From Schistosoma haematobium (lineage: Eukaryota; Platyhelminthes; Trematoda; Strigeidida; Schistosomatidae): 64,000 nucleotides of DNA. Positions 13,934-29,172 of this stretch are shown piece after piece. The notes beneath the pieces were generated by a model. It searched no databases. It was given only the letters and a program-made list of their open reading frames with translations, and was not told the origin of the DNA. The position numbers were made by a program, and so were the translations under genes. The stretch spans positions 88,080,364-88,144,363 of the forward strand of contig NC_067196.1 of assembly GCF_000699445.3 (NCBI RefSeq), given 5' to 3'. How positions within the stretch are numbered: the first letter of the stretch is position 1; the number at the start of each line of letters is the position of its first letter.

Positions 13934-16900
13934 GTCTGTCCAGATAGACGAGTGTACAAAATATACGTATTCAAAAATCCATTCTCATATTTGACTTATA
14001 TAATTCCGTTACTCACTAATGCGATTCAAGTCGATGGTTATATACGAGGATTGGCGACATATATATTTCAACAGCAATCATTCATACGATATAACTGGAG
14101 GCCACTAAAGGAGTACCCGTTTTCTAGATATCAACGCAGATTCAATCAATCTTCAGACCTACTCTTTTCACTACTGTAGTCAAGTGAACCCAAAAGAAGC
14201 ACAGTATCAAAAATGGAAGGTGTTGAAGATATGGAGACCGATTCACAATTGATTGATCACTGGGTGGTGATCAATGTCACATGTGTCAGATCCTTCTTAG
14301 TGAAAAATGAATGCTATCAACCTAGTTGCAATATGGCTATATGGAAACCTAGAAAAGAAACTACATTTATGAAGAAATCAATTGAAGAATTCACAAATTG
14401 ATTTAAAGTGAACTTCGTTTATTGTATTGTAACATATATCGATCTATCCAGTATGAATTTTGTTATTTTATTTTCAAATGTATCTCCATTGTATTAATTA
14501 ATGTAATGCTATATGTATTCGCTAACAAATATCTCATTTATAAATTATAGCTGATTAACTTCAATTGTGTACTTTCAAGTATATTATTATCATTCCTTTA
14601 AAGGTTATATTTTGATGTAAACACCAGTCGAGTAAATTGTCTAAGAATGCTAGATCGTAGAAAAGTCATTCAGTCAGCTACAACGTAGGACCAGGCACAT
14701 ATATGCATCGGTCCAAGTTGCAATACCTCATTAACATAACAAGATGGACACCGGATTCATAAAAGTAGTTAATTCAGAGGTGGTAATATATAAATGAAAG
14801 ATTGCAATAAGGATATAGTACAGGAAGAAAGAATTAGTTCGTAGAAAGAAAGATATGAAGCGATTTTATTCTTTTAGTTTAGGGGAAGAGAGAGAGTGTA
14901 TACACCGACGCCAGTGTGATCGATTCTGAGCCATGTCACCAAGCGTCTCCAACCATTGGTTACGATAGTCACGCGGACCCCAACCAAGTAGTCTGCATCT
15001 ACCAACATGGCTCACACTAGAAGTTATTGACTTCAAGCACTGATGCCATGTTTTGGTTTGGCCGCCCCTAACTTTCTTCCAACCATCTCCAATACCCGTT
15101 AGCATTGCACATCGTGGTAATCGGTGTTCAGGCATACGTAACACGTGGCCCAATCATCTCAGTAGATGAAGATTCACAACCTCATCAACTCATTTACCAT
15201 CGTTACCTAATACCCTGCGTTTAACCTCACTATTAGAAAAAGACATCATAATACTGTTTATTTGAACTTTAAAAAAAAAGAAAACTTACTAAATTCTGTT
15301 GCTTCATTTGTTTTTCTTTAATGAAAATAGCGTTATCAACAGCACTTTTTAAAGCAGTTTGATGTTCAGTATTTAATTGTTCAATATATTGAGATTTTTC
15401 CATTTCATATTTCTTGTTTAAATCGTTCAATTCATCTGTATGTTTAATTTTATAGTTTTCTAATATATTTGCATGTTCTAATTGTATTCTCTGTAATTCA
15501 TTTTGTAATTGATCGCACTTAGTATTTAGTGAAGACACAACTTTTTCAGATTCTTCGAATGTATTATTAAGCTGAATTTAGTAGATCAAATAAAATAATG
15601 AATAAACTAAGAATGTTAAGCATTATCAGAATGGGTTTTGTGGAGATTTTTAGAAATCTTACTGGTTGAAATCATGAGTCAATTGAAGCTAGGCCACCGT
15701 GGAAAACCTGGAAGCACTGGACGGCCGTTTCCTCTTAGTATGGGACTTCTCAGCAGTGCGCATTAACAATGTGACATTAACACCGTTGGATGCCGGCTCA
15801 GTGGTCTAGTTGGTTAAGCGCCTGGCATAAAACTGATAAGTCCTGGGTTCGAATCTCGCGGGGAGCGGGGACGTGGGTGTGCACTGCTGAGGAGTCCCGT
15901 ACTAGGATGAAACGGCCACCCATCGCTTCCAAGTTTTCCATGGTGGTCTAGCTTCAATTGACTCATGATTTCAACCAGTGAAATGTTAAGTATATTTTAA
16001 ACTGAAAGGTAGTGTTGAAATGGAAGAAATCATATGAAAATCAAGTCATCAATTAATTGCTATACAGACCGAATAACAAGACTGAGTGGTTAACCAGGTT
16101 AGAAATCAAACCGAGATTCGTGTAGTTGGCATTAAGTTAAATGATGTGAATATGTATGAGCTAGACAATAATATCAATCATATGGTTCAGTGTCGATTGC
16201 AATGATGCATATGTATCCGCCTTTTGTCAGAGAATTTTACATTTTGTTTATTCTGCAAATTTATTCATTGTTCCCAAATCAAATTGTGTCTTACATTTTC
16301 TACTACCACCAATATTTTTATCACCTCTAAAAATCTGGCAATTATCTTGTTAATTTTCTTTAGCTACCTTGGTATAATGTGGCAACTTGAGGCGGTACAC
16401 GTACGTTGTTTGTAACTGACCGTTGATTGAATGACTAAGTTAGACTATGTAGTTAGCTAAACTGAAGTAAGAAGGTGATATGATGACCAAGAATTAGACC
16501 TACCAGCCAAGTTATAAGTTATTGGAAAGTGGGTGATAAACAAAGCTGATTTTCCTTTACTCAAATATATGATTCAATAATGTTTATTTTACAGATACTA
16601 TTGTAGTGAAGGAGAACACAGGTGAGGACAACCGAATTATATTTAGCACAAATTACATAGTTACTTGTTAAAATAGAAAAACCATATTATAATACTTAAT
16701 TTGCTAAATGTTCAATAATTGTCTCGAACTTCATTGTTATTGCATTTCCATACTAATTGCTTTCTATTCCCGCTCTTCCTTTCTCGATCTTCCCCATCCT
16801 CTGCCGCCAGACATTACATTCCTGACTCGCGTCATATACTACTTATATCAATATAAGTAGCATGCACCACACTATTACCAAGGTTCAACTTGATTTCAAA

Positions 16901-19900
16901 TAAATTGATCGTTGGGTAAATTGAATAAATAACTTATATTGGGTCATGGAACACCAGAAAATTTAATTTTCTACTCATTGGGATATTACAAATACATCAT
17001 TATGTTGATTTTTGTGCTAATGATTTACACATGACCGTGTCATTTTACTAGATGAAAAAACTGTTCTTCTGGCTAATGGTCTTGTCTTTTAATATCATTT
17101 CATTCAGAAATCTGAACTGAAAATGTGGTCTCATGAGTTCTCACCATTAGGCTACATTGTACAGCTGTATTGATTCATTGTAATAATCGAAATCACATTC
17201 ATAAAATCATAATTCACAACAATGAAAGTTAAGTCATTTAATTAATAAACAATTGCTCCATAGAACAGCCACAGCCTGTTTAAAACAACACCAAAGTATT
17301 CTTATTTTTAAGGTCATTTCGTAAATAAACTGTCTCGGTTCATGGTGTCGATTATTGATGAAACATTCATAGTGAGCTGTAGAGTATCAGGTATCAACAA
17401 ACTAATAGCATTTTTTTTATTTTGAACTATAAATCTGATATAATACCACAAAAATTAGTCTTTGGATTCAGTAAGTCTATAATTAGTAATATGGAGTGTG
17501 AACAACGGATATCAATCAGTCTGAATTGCTAAAATTTATATCGGCATAGCTTAAAAAAAAACTTTTTACCAGTTGAATCCACGAGCCGATATAAGCTAGA
17601 CTACCACTGAAAATCTGCAGGCAGTGGACGGCCGTTTCGTCCCAGTATGGGACTTCTCAGTGGTGCGCACCCATGATCCCGCACTTAAGACTCGAACCTA
17701 GGACCCTAGGTCTCGAGCGTGAACGTTTGACCTCTAGACCACTGAGCCGCCATGCAGCGGTGTTAATTTCTAACTTTAATCGATCCGTGGAACATCCGTC
17801 CAATGCTTCCGGGTTTTCAATAGTGGTCTAACTTACATCGACTCATGAATTCAACTATTAAAATTACTACAATCTCCACAAATCCCCATACTAATAAAAA
17901 GAAATCATAAAGTGAAAAACTACAGGATTCAAATAATAATAACGATAATAATATCAACATTAATGAGATCAAATGAAATCGAGGGATAAGAATCATGAAA
18001 CATATTCTTTGAACCCGAAATTTAGGACGAGTAAATCCGCATTACAGAAAACACAAAACGATTAGTACGTGTGTACTGATAAAGGAGTTTCTACCTTCAT
18101 ATACGTAATTTAGACCAACAGTTAGCAATCCCATAGATTGATACTATGTTTTGTTTTATTAATGCCTAACCCCTTCCCAACATACTCTCTTATGCTAGTC
18201 ACTGTTGGATGTCGGGGTATGAAGCAATCCGTGAGCAGTATGTAACACACTCCATTTACCTTGATCACTAAAATTTCCATTTAGTTTCAACAAAAATCAT
18301 GCAGACAAAAATTCTAATATTAGTTGGACAGTCGTTGACAACTACGAAAGACTAGAGAGAGGTTTCTTTCTGTTAAGCGACTCCTCAGCACTCCACATCC
18401 ACGACTACATCGAGGATCGAACTCAGAGCTATCAGACCTCTCGAAGAGTGCTTAGCTCCTCTAAACAACTGAACCAACAACCAATGGTTTATGAAACAGG
18501 TGTCCAATGTTTTCTAGTTTTTAAAGGTTGTCCAATCAAGATCAGTTTATGATGTAAACCATGAAATTCAACAACCTCTACGAAACCACTTATAATAATT
18601 TTTTTTAAAAAAACTAACCACAGTTTCTTTTTCTGTTAACTCATTAGAAAGACGATTAGATTTTTCTGTAATCAACTCTAATTGTTTATTTAAATCAAAG
18701 ATTGTTTGTTGACTCTCTTCAAATAATTTCAATTGATTAGTATAATTCTCTTTTAAAATTAATTCATTTTGTTTAAATTCATCAATCATTTGATTTGCTT
18801 TCATTAAAGATACTTCCATTGAATTGTATTTTTCATCTGTTAACTTTTGATCATCTATTAATGTTTGATTATTTAATTGTAATTGAATTAATTGATTATT
18901 TAATTCATTACATTGATTCTTTAATAAATCCAATTGAATATGAAGTTCATCTATATTAGATTGATGATTATGTACAATAGAATTTTTAAAGTTATTTATG
19001 AATTCTTTGTGTAATATTTGTGAACGTGTATCCAATATGTCTAATTTATGAAAATTCTTGAAAAGATTATCTGTAAACGTTGTATAAGATTCCGAATTTA
19101 ACCAATTACAAATTAATTCTAAGTAGTTTACATTGCATTCACTATTGAAATTGGCAAACATTAAATGTTCAGTTGTATTAAACGATTCATTTAAAGTTTT
19201 GGCATCTAATTCAATTTGGTTATATTCATTATACAGGTCTTGTTCATTATTATTATTTTCGATGTCGGTGTTGTTCAGGTTTTGTTTAGACTCATTCATT
19301 TCAGTTACTATCCAATTAATTTTAGACTGACATAGTTTGATTAAATTTTGACATAATTGACGATGATCATTACATATGAAATTACGAATTGTTTGATTGA
19401 ATGAATTGTATTTATCCAATGTTAAATGTAAGTTATTTATCTGTTGCAGGAAAAAAAATGTAACAGTTGAAAAAAATACATAAATGAAGTTAAAATGAAA
19501 GAACTGCTTTTGTAAACGAGGTGTAGATGAGTCGGTTATTGAGAAACATTTCCCGATGAGTGATGAAACACTTTTCAGTATGACTTAATAGATTACAATG
19601 AAGAAATAAGAAATTGTCTAGTATGTAGCATGTAGTATAGGTTAACTTCACCACACGTAGTGTCAGATTTGTAATCATACTGTACTTACCGAAAAGTGAA
19701 CGCATACATTCTACTTTTCTATTGCAAAAGTGTTGGTGAAAAGCGATATAAAGTCAGATCCATGTTGACATTCACACCCCGAATAACTCAGTATAAGCTT
19801 CTCAAACTGTGAAAATAGTTAAAAAGTTCCAATACCGTAAAGAGAACCAATTCCCTCAGGATTGCGAGTACAGCTTGCTGAAAAATGTCAATTAGCACAA

Positions 19901-22900
19901 CATCAAAGTTAAACAGAGTCTCCTACCGACTACCTTCAACCACCTGACGTGCAGAAACAGTTTGTTAAGTTGATTTTCACGTTACGATTACTAAAATCCT
20001 TCATATTTTTGTATTTTTTCTCAAGTCCTGTTTTTTTTTATTATCCTCGTTTTTCATCGTTCAGTTACGTGTAATATGGTAATTTAGACCAACTTACTTT
20101 CTATCAGACTCCACGTTGAAACTGACTGACTGGTAATTATAGTTATGAGGATGTTTTAATTTTTAAAATTCGTTTTTCTTATAATTGACAATTTTGTTAT
20201 TTTCCTTCTTTCTAACTTTCGAATGTCTGTTTGTTAGCCGAAACTCCTCCACCTTCAATGAGAGACATCTTTTATTTCTGCAGTAACATAATTATACATA
20301 ATAATTGCTAGTTTAAATCAATCTCTTTCTTCAGTCTTTAATAAATCTTCTGAGAAAAATTTATCTTTTGAGGGTAGGATTATCGCCAGAAAATTAACTT
20401 AGAAAATTACATAAACAATACACTACTAGAGATGAACAGTTTTTGTAGAAAGAAACTAACCTCATCTTGTTTCTTTTCTAATTCCATGTTTAAATTGTTT
20501 ACAACATCATTGCGCGTAACTAAATCACCTTTTATAATTGTCATCTCATTTTGTAACCGTTCGATGGAAGTTGTGTAGGTTTGAAAACGTTTACCTGTTA
20601 CCATAAGTATTGAGTCAACATTGGTATTGATCAATGCGAGCCGCTGATCAGCAGTTTCAAGTATGTTCCAGATAGGATTTAATTTACTGCTAAATTGTTC
20701 AGACTGCTTAAGAAGTAATTCACAAGCTTCATTCGACAATCTTATTAATTCGTATACATGTTGTTGATATTCAGATAAGGTATCAATATGTTCTTCTTCC
20801 ATCGTCTTTGCAAGACGTGTATTCTGTTCAATTGATGAGTACAACTGACATTGCAAATTTTCAATACGTTTATGAGCTTCTGTAAGTTCCGTTTGGATAT
20901 TTTGTAGTTCCGTATTATGATAAACTGATTCTGATGCACATTTATCAATGAATTGAGATTGCATGCTTTCGAACTGATTTTTAGTGGTATTCAAGGTTTG
21001 TTGAAGAGATTGATTCTAATTTTCACGAAAAAAATATATGGTACAGTTGGGTTAACACATAACTAGAGCGATAATGAGATTAAGAATAACTAATGATAGT
21101 TACACTTCAGAATACATCACAACTACGACATTTCGCATAGATACAGAGAAAGTAAATAACTAGAGAGGAAGCATTGCATCATCAAAAAGAACAAGTTCGT
21201 AAATTGTATTGAGAACTATGTGATCAGCCCGTTATTTTGGGAGCGATTATATTTTTTAGTCTGATTATTGATTAAATTAGCTCTATGCCTGTTGCACCAA
21301 TGAGCCATTTTACCAATTATCCATAGAATAATGAACCACGACCGAAACATTAACTCTTATAGGTCCTCGAGCTAATTTCAAAGCTGGTATTCAATCAAAA
21401 GACGAAGTTAGCAAGTAGATACCTACTCCATTATACATTAGCTTAATGACTTAAACTCACACAATAACCTAGAGTAATTTCTTAACAACACATCAATACA
21501 TATAGGAAATTACGGAACGGGTGTAATTATGCAATAAATGAAAGATAAACTAAGCAATGAGTCCATAATTAATTAGCAATAACCTAAGGAAGGTAAAACA
21601 TACAACGATAGTTCATGCGCCCAACGAAAGTATACAACTGGCAGAATACAAGAATACAATAATCGAAGTACCTAATAATTATATAATAAAAACATAACAA
21701 TATTTCTTCGGAAGACAGTCCCGAAAGTTACTGTTTCTACGGTATTTACCTCATTATAAAAGAAACAAAATAATGAAAGTAATTACATCAACTAATATTG
21801 AAGAATTAAGCGGAAAAAAATATATTGATTTGGAGAAAAAAACTATTCAGGATTTTTACGAGAAGATAAAGAATTTGATACACCTAAACAACTGGTATCA
21901 CGTTTTAGTTATACATCACCTAGTCTTTTCAGTCCACTTGACGAAAGTTCAAACAACTATCCGTTTTTATTTATCACTACTTCAAGGTGATCTCAAGTAC
22001 TGAAATAGATTTGAGGGCAGTTATCACTCTTCAGTTTCCTACACCACAGAAGGATACTTCTTCTTGAGCGGGCTCAAAATGAAACTAGATTAGGGATGAG
22101 CTTGAAGACCTGTTTTATGCTGACCAGAGATTATAACCAATGTCAATGACTATCTTGAAAAAAAAAATTCATTCAATAGACTTTAAAGTACAAACTTATA
22201 GTGCTTAGAATGAAGTGAGTTTACCATCTGGGCTACCTGTTTCTGCCATCTAGATATTTCAACAAGTTATCTATTTTTGTTTGTTTTAATATATCATTAA
22301 GTCTATGAATCGCACAACCTATTCTGGTACGTTTCTGAAAAGTGTACAACCTTTCGTTGTCAAAGTTACAAAAAGCCCAATAAGAGATAATGTGGTCGCT
22401 GGCAATATGAAACGAAAATAATAAACATTATTCAGATGTTCATTTACTTGACTGCTAACATCTAACTGGCGATCACTCAATATTTATCGCCAGAACCGAC
22501 CAAGAAGAAAGAAACGGAAACTTGTTGAAATACTTTGCGCTGAGAATTCTATATTGTACCAAAGATATAATATTGAATAAAGCTAATAATAATAATAATA
22601 ATCAACTCGTAGTAAAATTCAGACAACCATATTTTTAATAAGCATAATTACTGGAACAACTGGGCGCTGAACTAAATATGCGTCATATAAATAAAGAATT
22701 AAAACTGTGAAGTGATAGGACCAGAAAAATGAGTATAATCAACCACAGTTCTATATCTAATGAATAAATTATAATTAACATTATGTTTATTATATTTTGT
22801 GGATAGATAAGTCACATTCATAGTCAGGCAGTTCGTCCTGTTTTACTTTACAGCTGTGAAACATGGCCATTAAGAGTAAAAGATACTCGTAAGCTACTAG

Positions 22901-23992
22901 TATTTGACCACAGATGTCTTAGAAATATTATTCACATCTGCTAGGATCACCGGGTAAGTAATAGTGAGGTTAGTCGTAGGGTATTAGGGAATAATGGTAA
23001 ATCAATTGATGAGGTTGTGAATCTTCATCGACTGATATGGTTGGGCCACGTGTTACGTATGCCTGAACAATGATTACCACGACGTGCAATGCTGACTAGT
23101 GTCGGAGACGTTCGGGAGGAAGCTAGTGGTGGCCAAACCAAAACTTGTTATCAGTGCTTGAAGTCACTAACTTCTAATCTTAGCCATGTTGATAGATGCA
23201 AACTACATGATTGGTGTCCGCGGGACTATCGTAACCAATGGTTGGAGACTGTGGATGACATGTCTCATAATCGATCACAATGGCGCCGGTGTATACACTC
23301 TTTTTCTTCCCTCAAACTATGAGATCAAAATCGCTTCATATCTTTCTTCCTGTACTACGTCCTTATATGCAATCTTTCTTTTATATATTACCACCATTGA
23401 ATTAACTACTTCTATGAATTTGATGTTCATCTTGTTGTGCTAATGAGGTATGGCAACTTGAACCGATCCATATATGTGCCTCGTACCATGTTGTAACTAA
23501 CTGACTCACTCACTCACTCACTCAATATTAGGATGAAACAGTCATCTAGTACTTTCAAGTTTTTAATAATAGTCTAACAACTTAGAATAATTTAAGAAAA
23601 CAACTATTAAAATTAATATTTATTAAATAAATTTTCTTACTTCATTCAATAAATTCATATTTTCCTTAAATAAAACATCCATTTCTAAATAATGCGGATT
23701 ATTTAAAGATAATTGATTATGTTCCATTTCATATTTTAATAAATTTATTTCTGATTTATACTTTTTATTTAATTTGAATTGATAATTATTTAATTTATTA
23801 TTAACAATTAATAATTCATTTAATGATTTATCAATGAATTTATTTTCATTAATTTGTAATTGTTTTCCATTATTTATTAATTGTTTATTTAAATTATTAT
23901 AATCATTTAATAATTGTAAATATTTTTCATTAGATACATTTAAATCTTGTTTTAATTCAATTATCATTTGATTTAAATCAATATATTGATTT

Positions 23993-24028
<36 letters not shown>

Positions 24029-27000
24029 GTTAATGATTCATTTAGTTGTTTATTTTTTTCATTGAATTGTTTACTATCAGCTAATTGATTTTCTAATTCT
24101 TCTTCTTTTATTAAATTTGTTGATTTTAATTGATTTTGTATCATATTCAATTGTAATTCAATTTCTTTATATTTTAATTGTAAATTTGAATAATTTTCTA
24201 TATTAATTTGATCATTTGTAGAATTATCTTGTAAATTATTGATTTTTTCATTAAGTTCATCGATTAATAATAATTGTTTTTGTTCATTTGATTGAGATAT
24301 CATTAATTTTGATTGTAAACAATCGATAATCGATTGTTTATCATTACATTTAGATTGTAATTCATTGAATTGATTTAATAAATTATTGATTTCATTATTA
24401 TGGATTAGTTTTAATTCATCAATAGTTTTAAATGTATCATGTAATAATAATTCTATGAATAATTTGAAATTTTCTAAATCATTAAAATTGATTGAATCAT
24501 TTTCATCAATAGGATATAATTCAATTAATTTTTCATTATTTAAATTAAATATATTTAATTTTAATTGTTTAATTTGATTTAATAAACTATCATAATAAAT
24601 TTTAAAATGATCATTTTCTTCTTTTATAGTTTTACATAAATTTAATTCAGATTTCATAAGATCAATTTGTTCTAATTGGTCTATTTGAATTGATTCAAGG
24701 TGTTCAATTTTAAATTGATATTCATTTAATTGAATAGTTAATTCAGAATTTAATGATTTTAAATTGATTAATTCTGAATTTATTGATTCATTGTTTAATG
24801 GATGATCAGATATTATTGTTGTATTGATTTCTGATTTAGCAGAAGCTAATGTTGATTTTAATTCATTAACTTCTTTGTCTAAACGTGTTCTGATATCTTC
24901 AGAATCAGCTAATTTTTTATTTAATTCTTCTAGTTGACAAGATAATGATTTGATTTCATTAGATTGTTCATTATTATTGTTGATTATTTCATTGGAATGA
25001 TGAATATAATTTGACTCTGTACTAACTGATAGTTTATTAGAAAATTCATTTTGTATACCAGTTTCTTCGGTATTTGAATTATTGTAAAATTGTGCTTTTA
25101 AACATTGAACTTGTTCTTGTAATGCTGCTTGAGATAGTTTACTATCAGCTAATTCAGATCGTAATTTATTGATATTCTGTTGATCACACTGCAAAGAAAG
25201 AAAAAACACTGAAAGAATACAGAGTTCTAAGAGAAAAGTAGTGTATACGATGTCAAATGAATTAAACATGTGTCCATATTGTAAGTAACTCCGCCTGGAG
25301 TCCCTCCGGGGGCTACTTCCGGTCCCAAGCCCGGATAAAGGAGGAGGGTTGGGCATGAGGTTAGCGACCCCATCCCGTAGAAAACTAACTCGCTAAAAAA
25401 ACGCTAACCATATTGTAAGTTGATCGATAGAATTCAATCAGAGCTAAGGACTAGACAAACATTGACGTTTGTAAATACTATTATTACTATTCAATAACAA
25501 ATATTGGGATACAATTTACGATAAATAAAAATATCAAATACACTAACATACCTGCAATCGTAATGACTTTATGATTTCTTCTTTTTCAGATAAAAGCTGA
25601 CGGAAATCTCGTTCCAATTCATCTTTGGTTTGTTTATCTAGTTCAAGCTTCTTGTACATCTCATCTACAGATTTGGATGTTTTTGTTTGATGTGATGCTA
25701 ATAACTGTTGTAGATTATTTCTTTCTGATTCCATAACTTTATATGCCTCTACAAGCTGAATCGCGTATAAAAAATATGAATCAAAACAATGAATAAATAA
25801 ATAATATCTCAAGATTCTGAACCAAAAAGCACACATACATTGTTTGGTTGTTGGGTGATTGGAGGAGGAAGTCGGCAGAAAACCCTGGATTTAGATTTCG
25901 TGTTAGCTAATACTAGTCTGCAATAAACCTAGAGTGTCCACGATATCCTGTCAACCACCTTCACCCCCTTAATATCTCAACATAGTGGACGTAGTGTTGA
26001 ATCACTCAAACTAGTGGCCACATATGACCTCCCTGACAGGATTTAATCAATATTAAAGGACTAGACAGACATAACATTGAGAACTATGCAGTGATCAATC
26101 AATAGTTCATTTATTAGACATTACAACATGCATTATGGAAACCAAACCATCACCTAATTCGATACGCTAAGCTCGTCAATGTAGGAGTAAGTTGAAGAAA
26201 CGAGTACAGAGAATAGTGAGACAGCATTAGTTAGTGGATTTACTAATTGCTGGTCTCAGTCACACCGGTGGGTTTAGACGTTATTTGAAGTCTGCACGAT
26301 AATTCTGAACTATATTTAGAGAAATTGGGTTACTTTACTACATAAAAACACATTCTTATGATTAGTGGTCTTATCTTTGAAGTCTGTTCGTTCGCCAAGT
26401 TTGAGTCAATAATTTTGTTACGTAAGGATCCATCACATCACATCATTACATTCATCTATCGATTAGCATTCTGTGCATTTATTTTAGGAATTGGAAACTT
26501 TATTCATTAAATCCTCACCCATAACAAAAGGTTATAAGTCCTGAAAACGTTGCATAAAGAAAGCGTAATTTTGGGGACACCTAAGACTAAATTTAGTGAA
26601 AAATGAGGAGACTGGGTGGTTTTGACAAATACTATCGGAGGTTAATAACTCATGACTGTGCTCCATAAGCTCTGACTGAAACAATAATTTGAGTAAATAG
26701 CTTGCATAAGGTCCATATTATTTCTTCATGACAACTTTTAATGATAAATATTTCAATAATACTATTTAGGAGACAGGATCGAATATGGCCTTAGGGTCAG
26801 GAAGTACAACTATAGTTGAGTATCGGTAAATATCCGTGTTCAAAAACCCTAAAGACGAAGTTTTGATCGATGCATAAATACTCAAGTCTAAAACCAGCAT
26901 GATTAGATTGATGTTGAGTTGTCATAATAAAGTTTCCTCTTACATTTAAAGTTGGTGGGATGATCACTATTAACTGTTCTCTGAGCTCGGATGCCAAAAG

Positions 27001-29138
27001 ACCTGAACAAGAGCCTTTTAGCCTAGCAAAATCCACTTACTTGGGCGTCCGAATCACCTGCTATGATTAGTACATCTGAACGTCTAGGGTTCTGAAGCAG
27101 GTCAGAAACTCTTTCATAAAACTCATCCATAATTTCATCCGGAGTGCGCAGAAAATGCTACGAAAATGAAACGGGGTGTCCTCAATTCCTATTGGCCTCG
27201 CCGTAGAAGGGTACTTTTTGAGTGGTCTGGAAAGGCGTGACTACAGCACTTGAAGGACGATCACTTGGGGCCAGTCATATAACTTTTTCGTGGGTAATTT
27301 TTGATACATTAAGTCTTTACTTTAAAGTCCTTGCCATCGGCGACGGAAAGCTGTAGGGTGAAATGTGATATTTTAAATCAGGGCACTTTTTAATCCCCTC
27401 TTTTTTAGGAAGGAAGCATCGCAGTGGATGCCAGTTTTCTAAAGAAAACGCTTTACTCTCGTCATACTTCAGCATAATTGGCAGTAAAACTTTGAACCCG
27501 GACCTTAAGTTAATGCTTTTAGTTTTCCCGTTCTTCAAACGACCTGCCTACCACGATAGGAATGCAAAGAACAAGTGTTTCACCCAATATAGCTTTATAA
27601 GTTCATCCCAATGAGTAATCCTTACCACCTATTTTGAGATAGCAGCTGGACCTGGGACCCAATTTAGCTACAATCTGAGCACATAACAGGGTTTAAAATT
27701 GCAGTTTAGCGGTTCAAAAAATCGATAACTTAAGCCATTACCTCACAACAATATTAAAATTAAATAACTAAACCTCTTTTAAAATCAACTAACCTGCTGA
27801 TATTTGATTTTGTAATTACGTGCCATTTGATAAACACGTTGACAACGTGATTGAATATCAGATGTTTCTGTAGATAACCGAAAAGTTGACGACATAACAG
27901 AACCACAATCAGAATCATCCAGTTCACCGAATGGATTAGTACATTTTAACAATTTAACATTATCTGTTTCTTTTGATGTTGGTGATTTGTTTTGAGAGAC
28001 ATTACTATCACTGTTACTATCAGTGATGTCATTAATGCGCCCATGATTACTTTTAACTGATGATGAAGTTGGTTTTAATTGTACGGATGATGTTCGTCTT
28101 TCAAAAGCAATATCAGCATCAGTTCTCTCTGACTCGCCCTATTGTTTATTAATTTAGAATAAGGAGAATAAAAGATGAAATAATTAATAAGAATTCGTTG
28201 TTGTTATCATTCTTAAAATTGCCAAGTTTTCTATGCAATTTGTTGTTATTGTGGTTAGAAAAGCGTTTATTTATATCCTTAACTCTTATTAGTTATTTAA
28301 ATTTTAATTGTCCCTTTCGATTAATTACTTTATTATCTGTTATTCAATATCATGTAAATAGTAACTAATTAGTTACTAATTAATCTTTATTATTGCCGTT
28401 TTTCGAGGCAGAATACAACTAAAAACGCTAACCCTTTTTCCAATTCTGTGTTTTGTGTTCAATAATATTTGTAGCTACATCTCAGTTTTCCACTAATCAC
28501 ATTAGATCTGTACCCATGTTAACAACAATCATCAACCCGCAACATATCTCTAATACATACACTTGTTTAAAAGATCTAATAAGCATTAATGTCAGTCAAT
28601 CAGTTTCAAAGTAGGACCAGGCACATATGTGCATCGGTCCAAGTTGCCACACCTCATTAGAACAGCAAGACGAACACCAGAATCATAGAAGTAGTTAACT
28701 CAATGATGTAATATATAAAGGAAAGATTTTATGTAAGGAAATAATACAGAAAGAAAGAATTAGTTCGTAGAAATAAAGATATGAAATAATTTTAATCTCA
28801 TAGTTTCAGGGAAGATAAAGAGTGTATACACCTACGCCATTGTGATCAATTCTGAGCCATGTCACATTAATGAACGAAAAGAGAATAATAATGTACAAAT
28901 TATGAGAATTACTCGATGTTCACTTCAGAAAATTTTATTCTTTACCAAAATGAAAAGTGATTGCACAAATACCGATAAGGATTACAATTATCAATAAACG
29001 TTTCCAGGTTATTTTCGTGATATTTAGAAAAATTGACTAATGCATGTGATTATAAATACTGATTAAAATAATAACTGCTTAAAATTTGTTTTAAAATGGA
29101 ATTTTGTAGAGATGATCAATGTTAACTAGGAATCATGC

Positions 29139-29172
<34 letters not shown>

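Noticed and set aside
14213..14401. 62-codon plus-strand ORF
   Set aside because: Antisense read-through of a fragment of the 344-bp hammerhead unit.
25189..25356. N-terminal extension of the large golgin exon (MPNPPPLSGLG...)
   Set aside because: It runs through an SR2 tail fragment and skips a clear TTTGCAG acceptor whose phase fits the previous exon.
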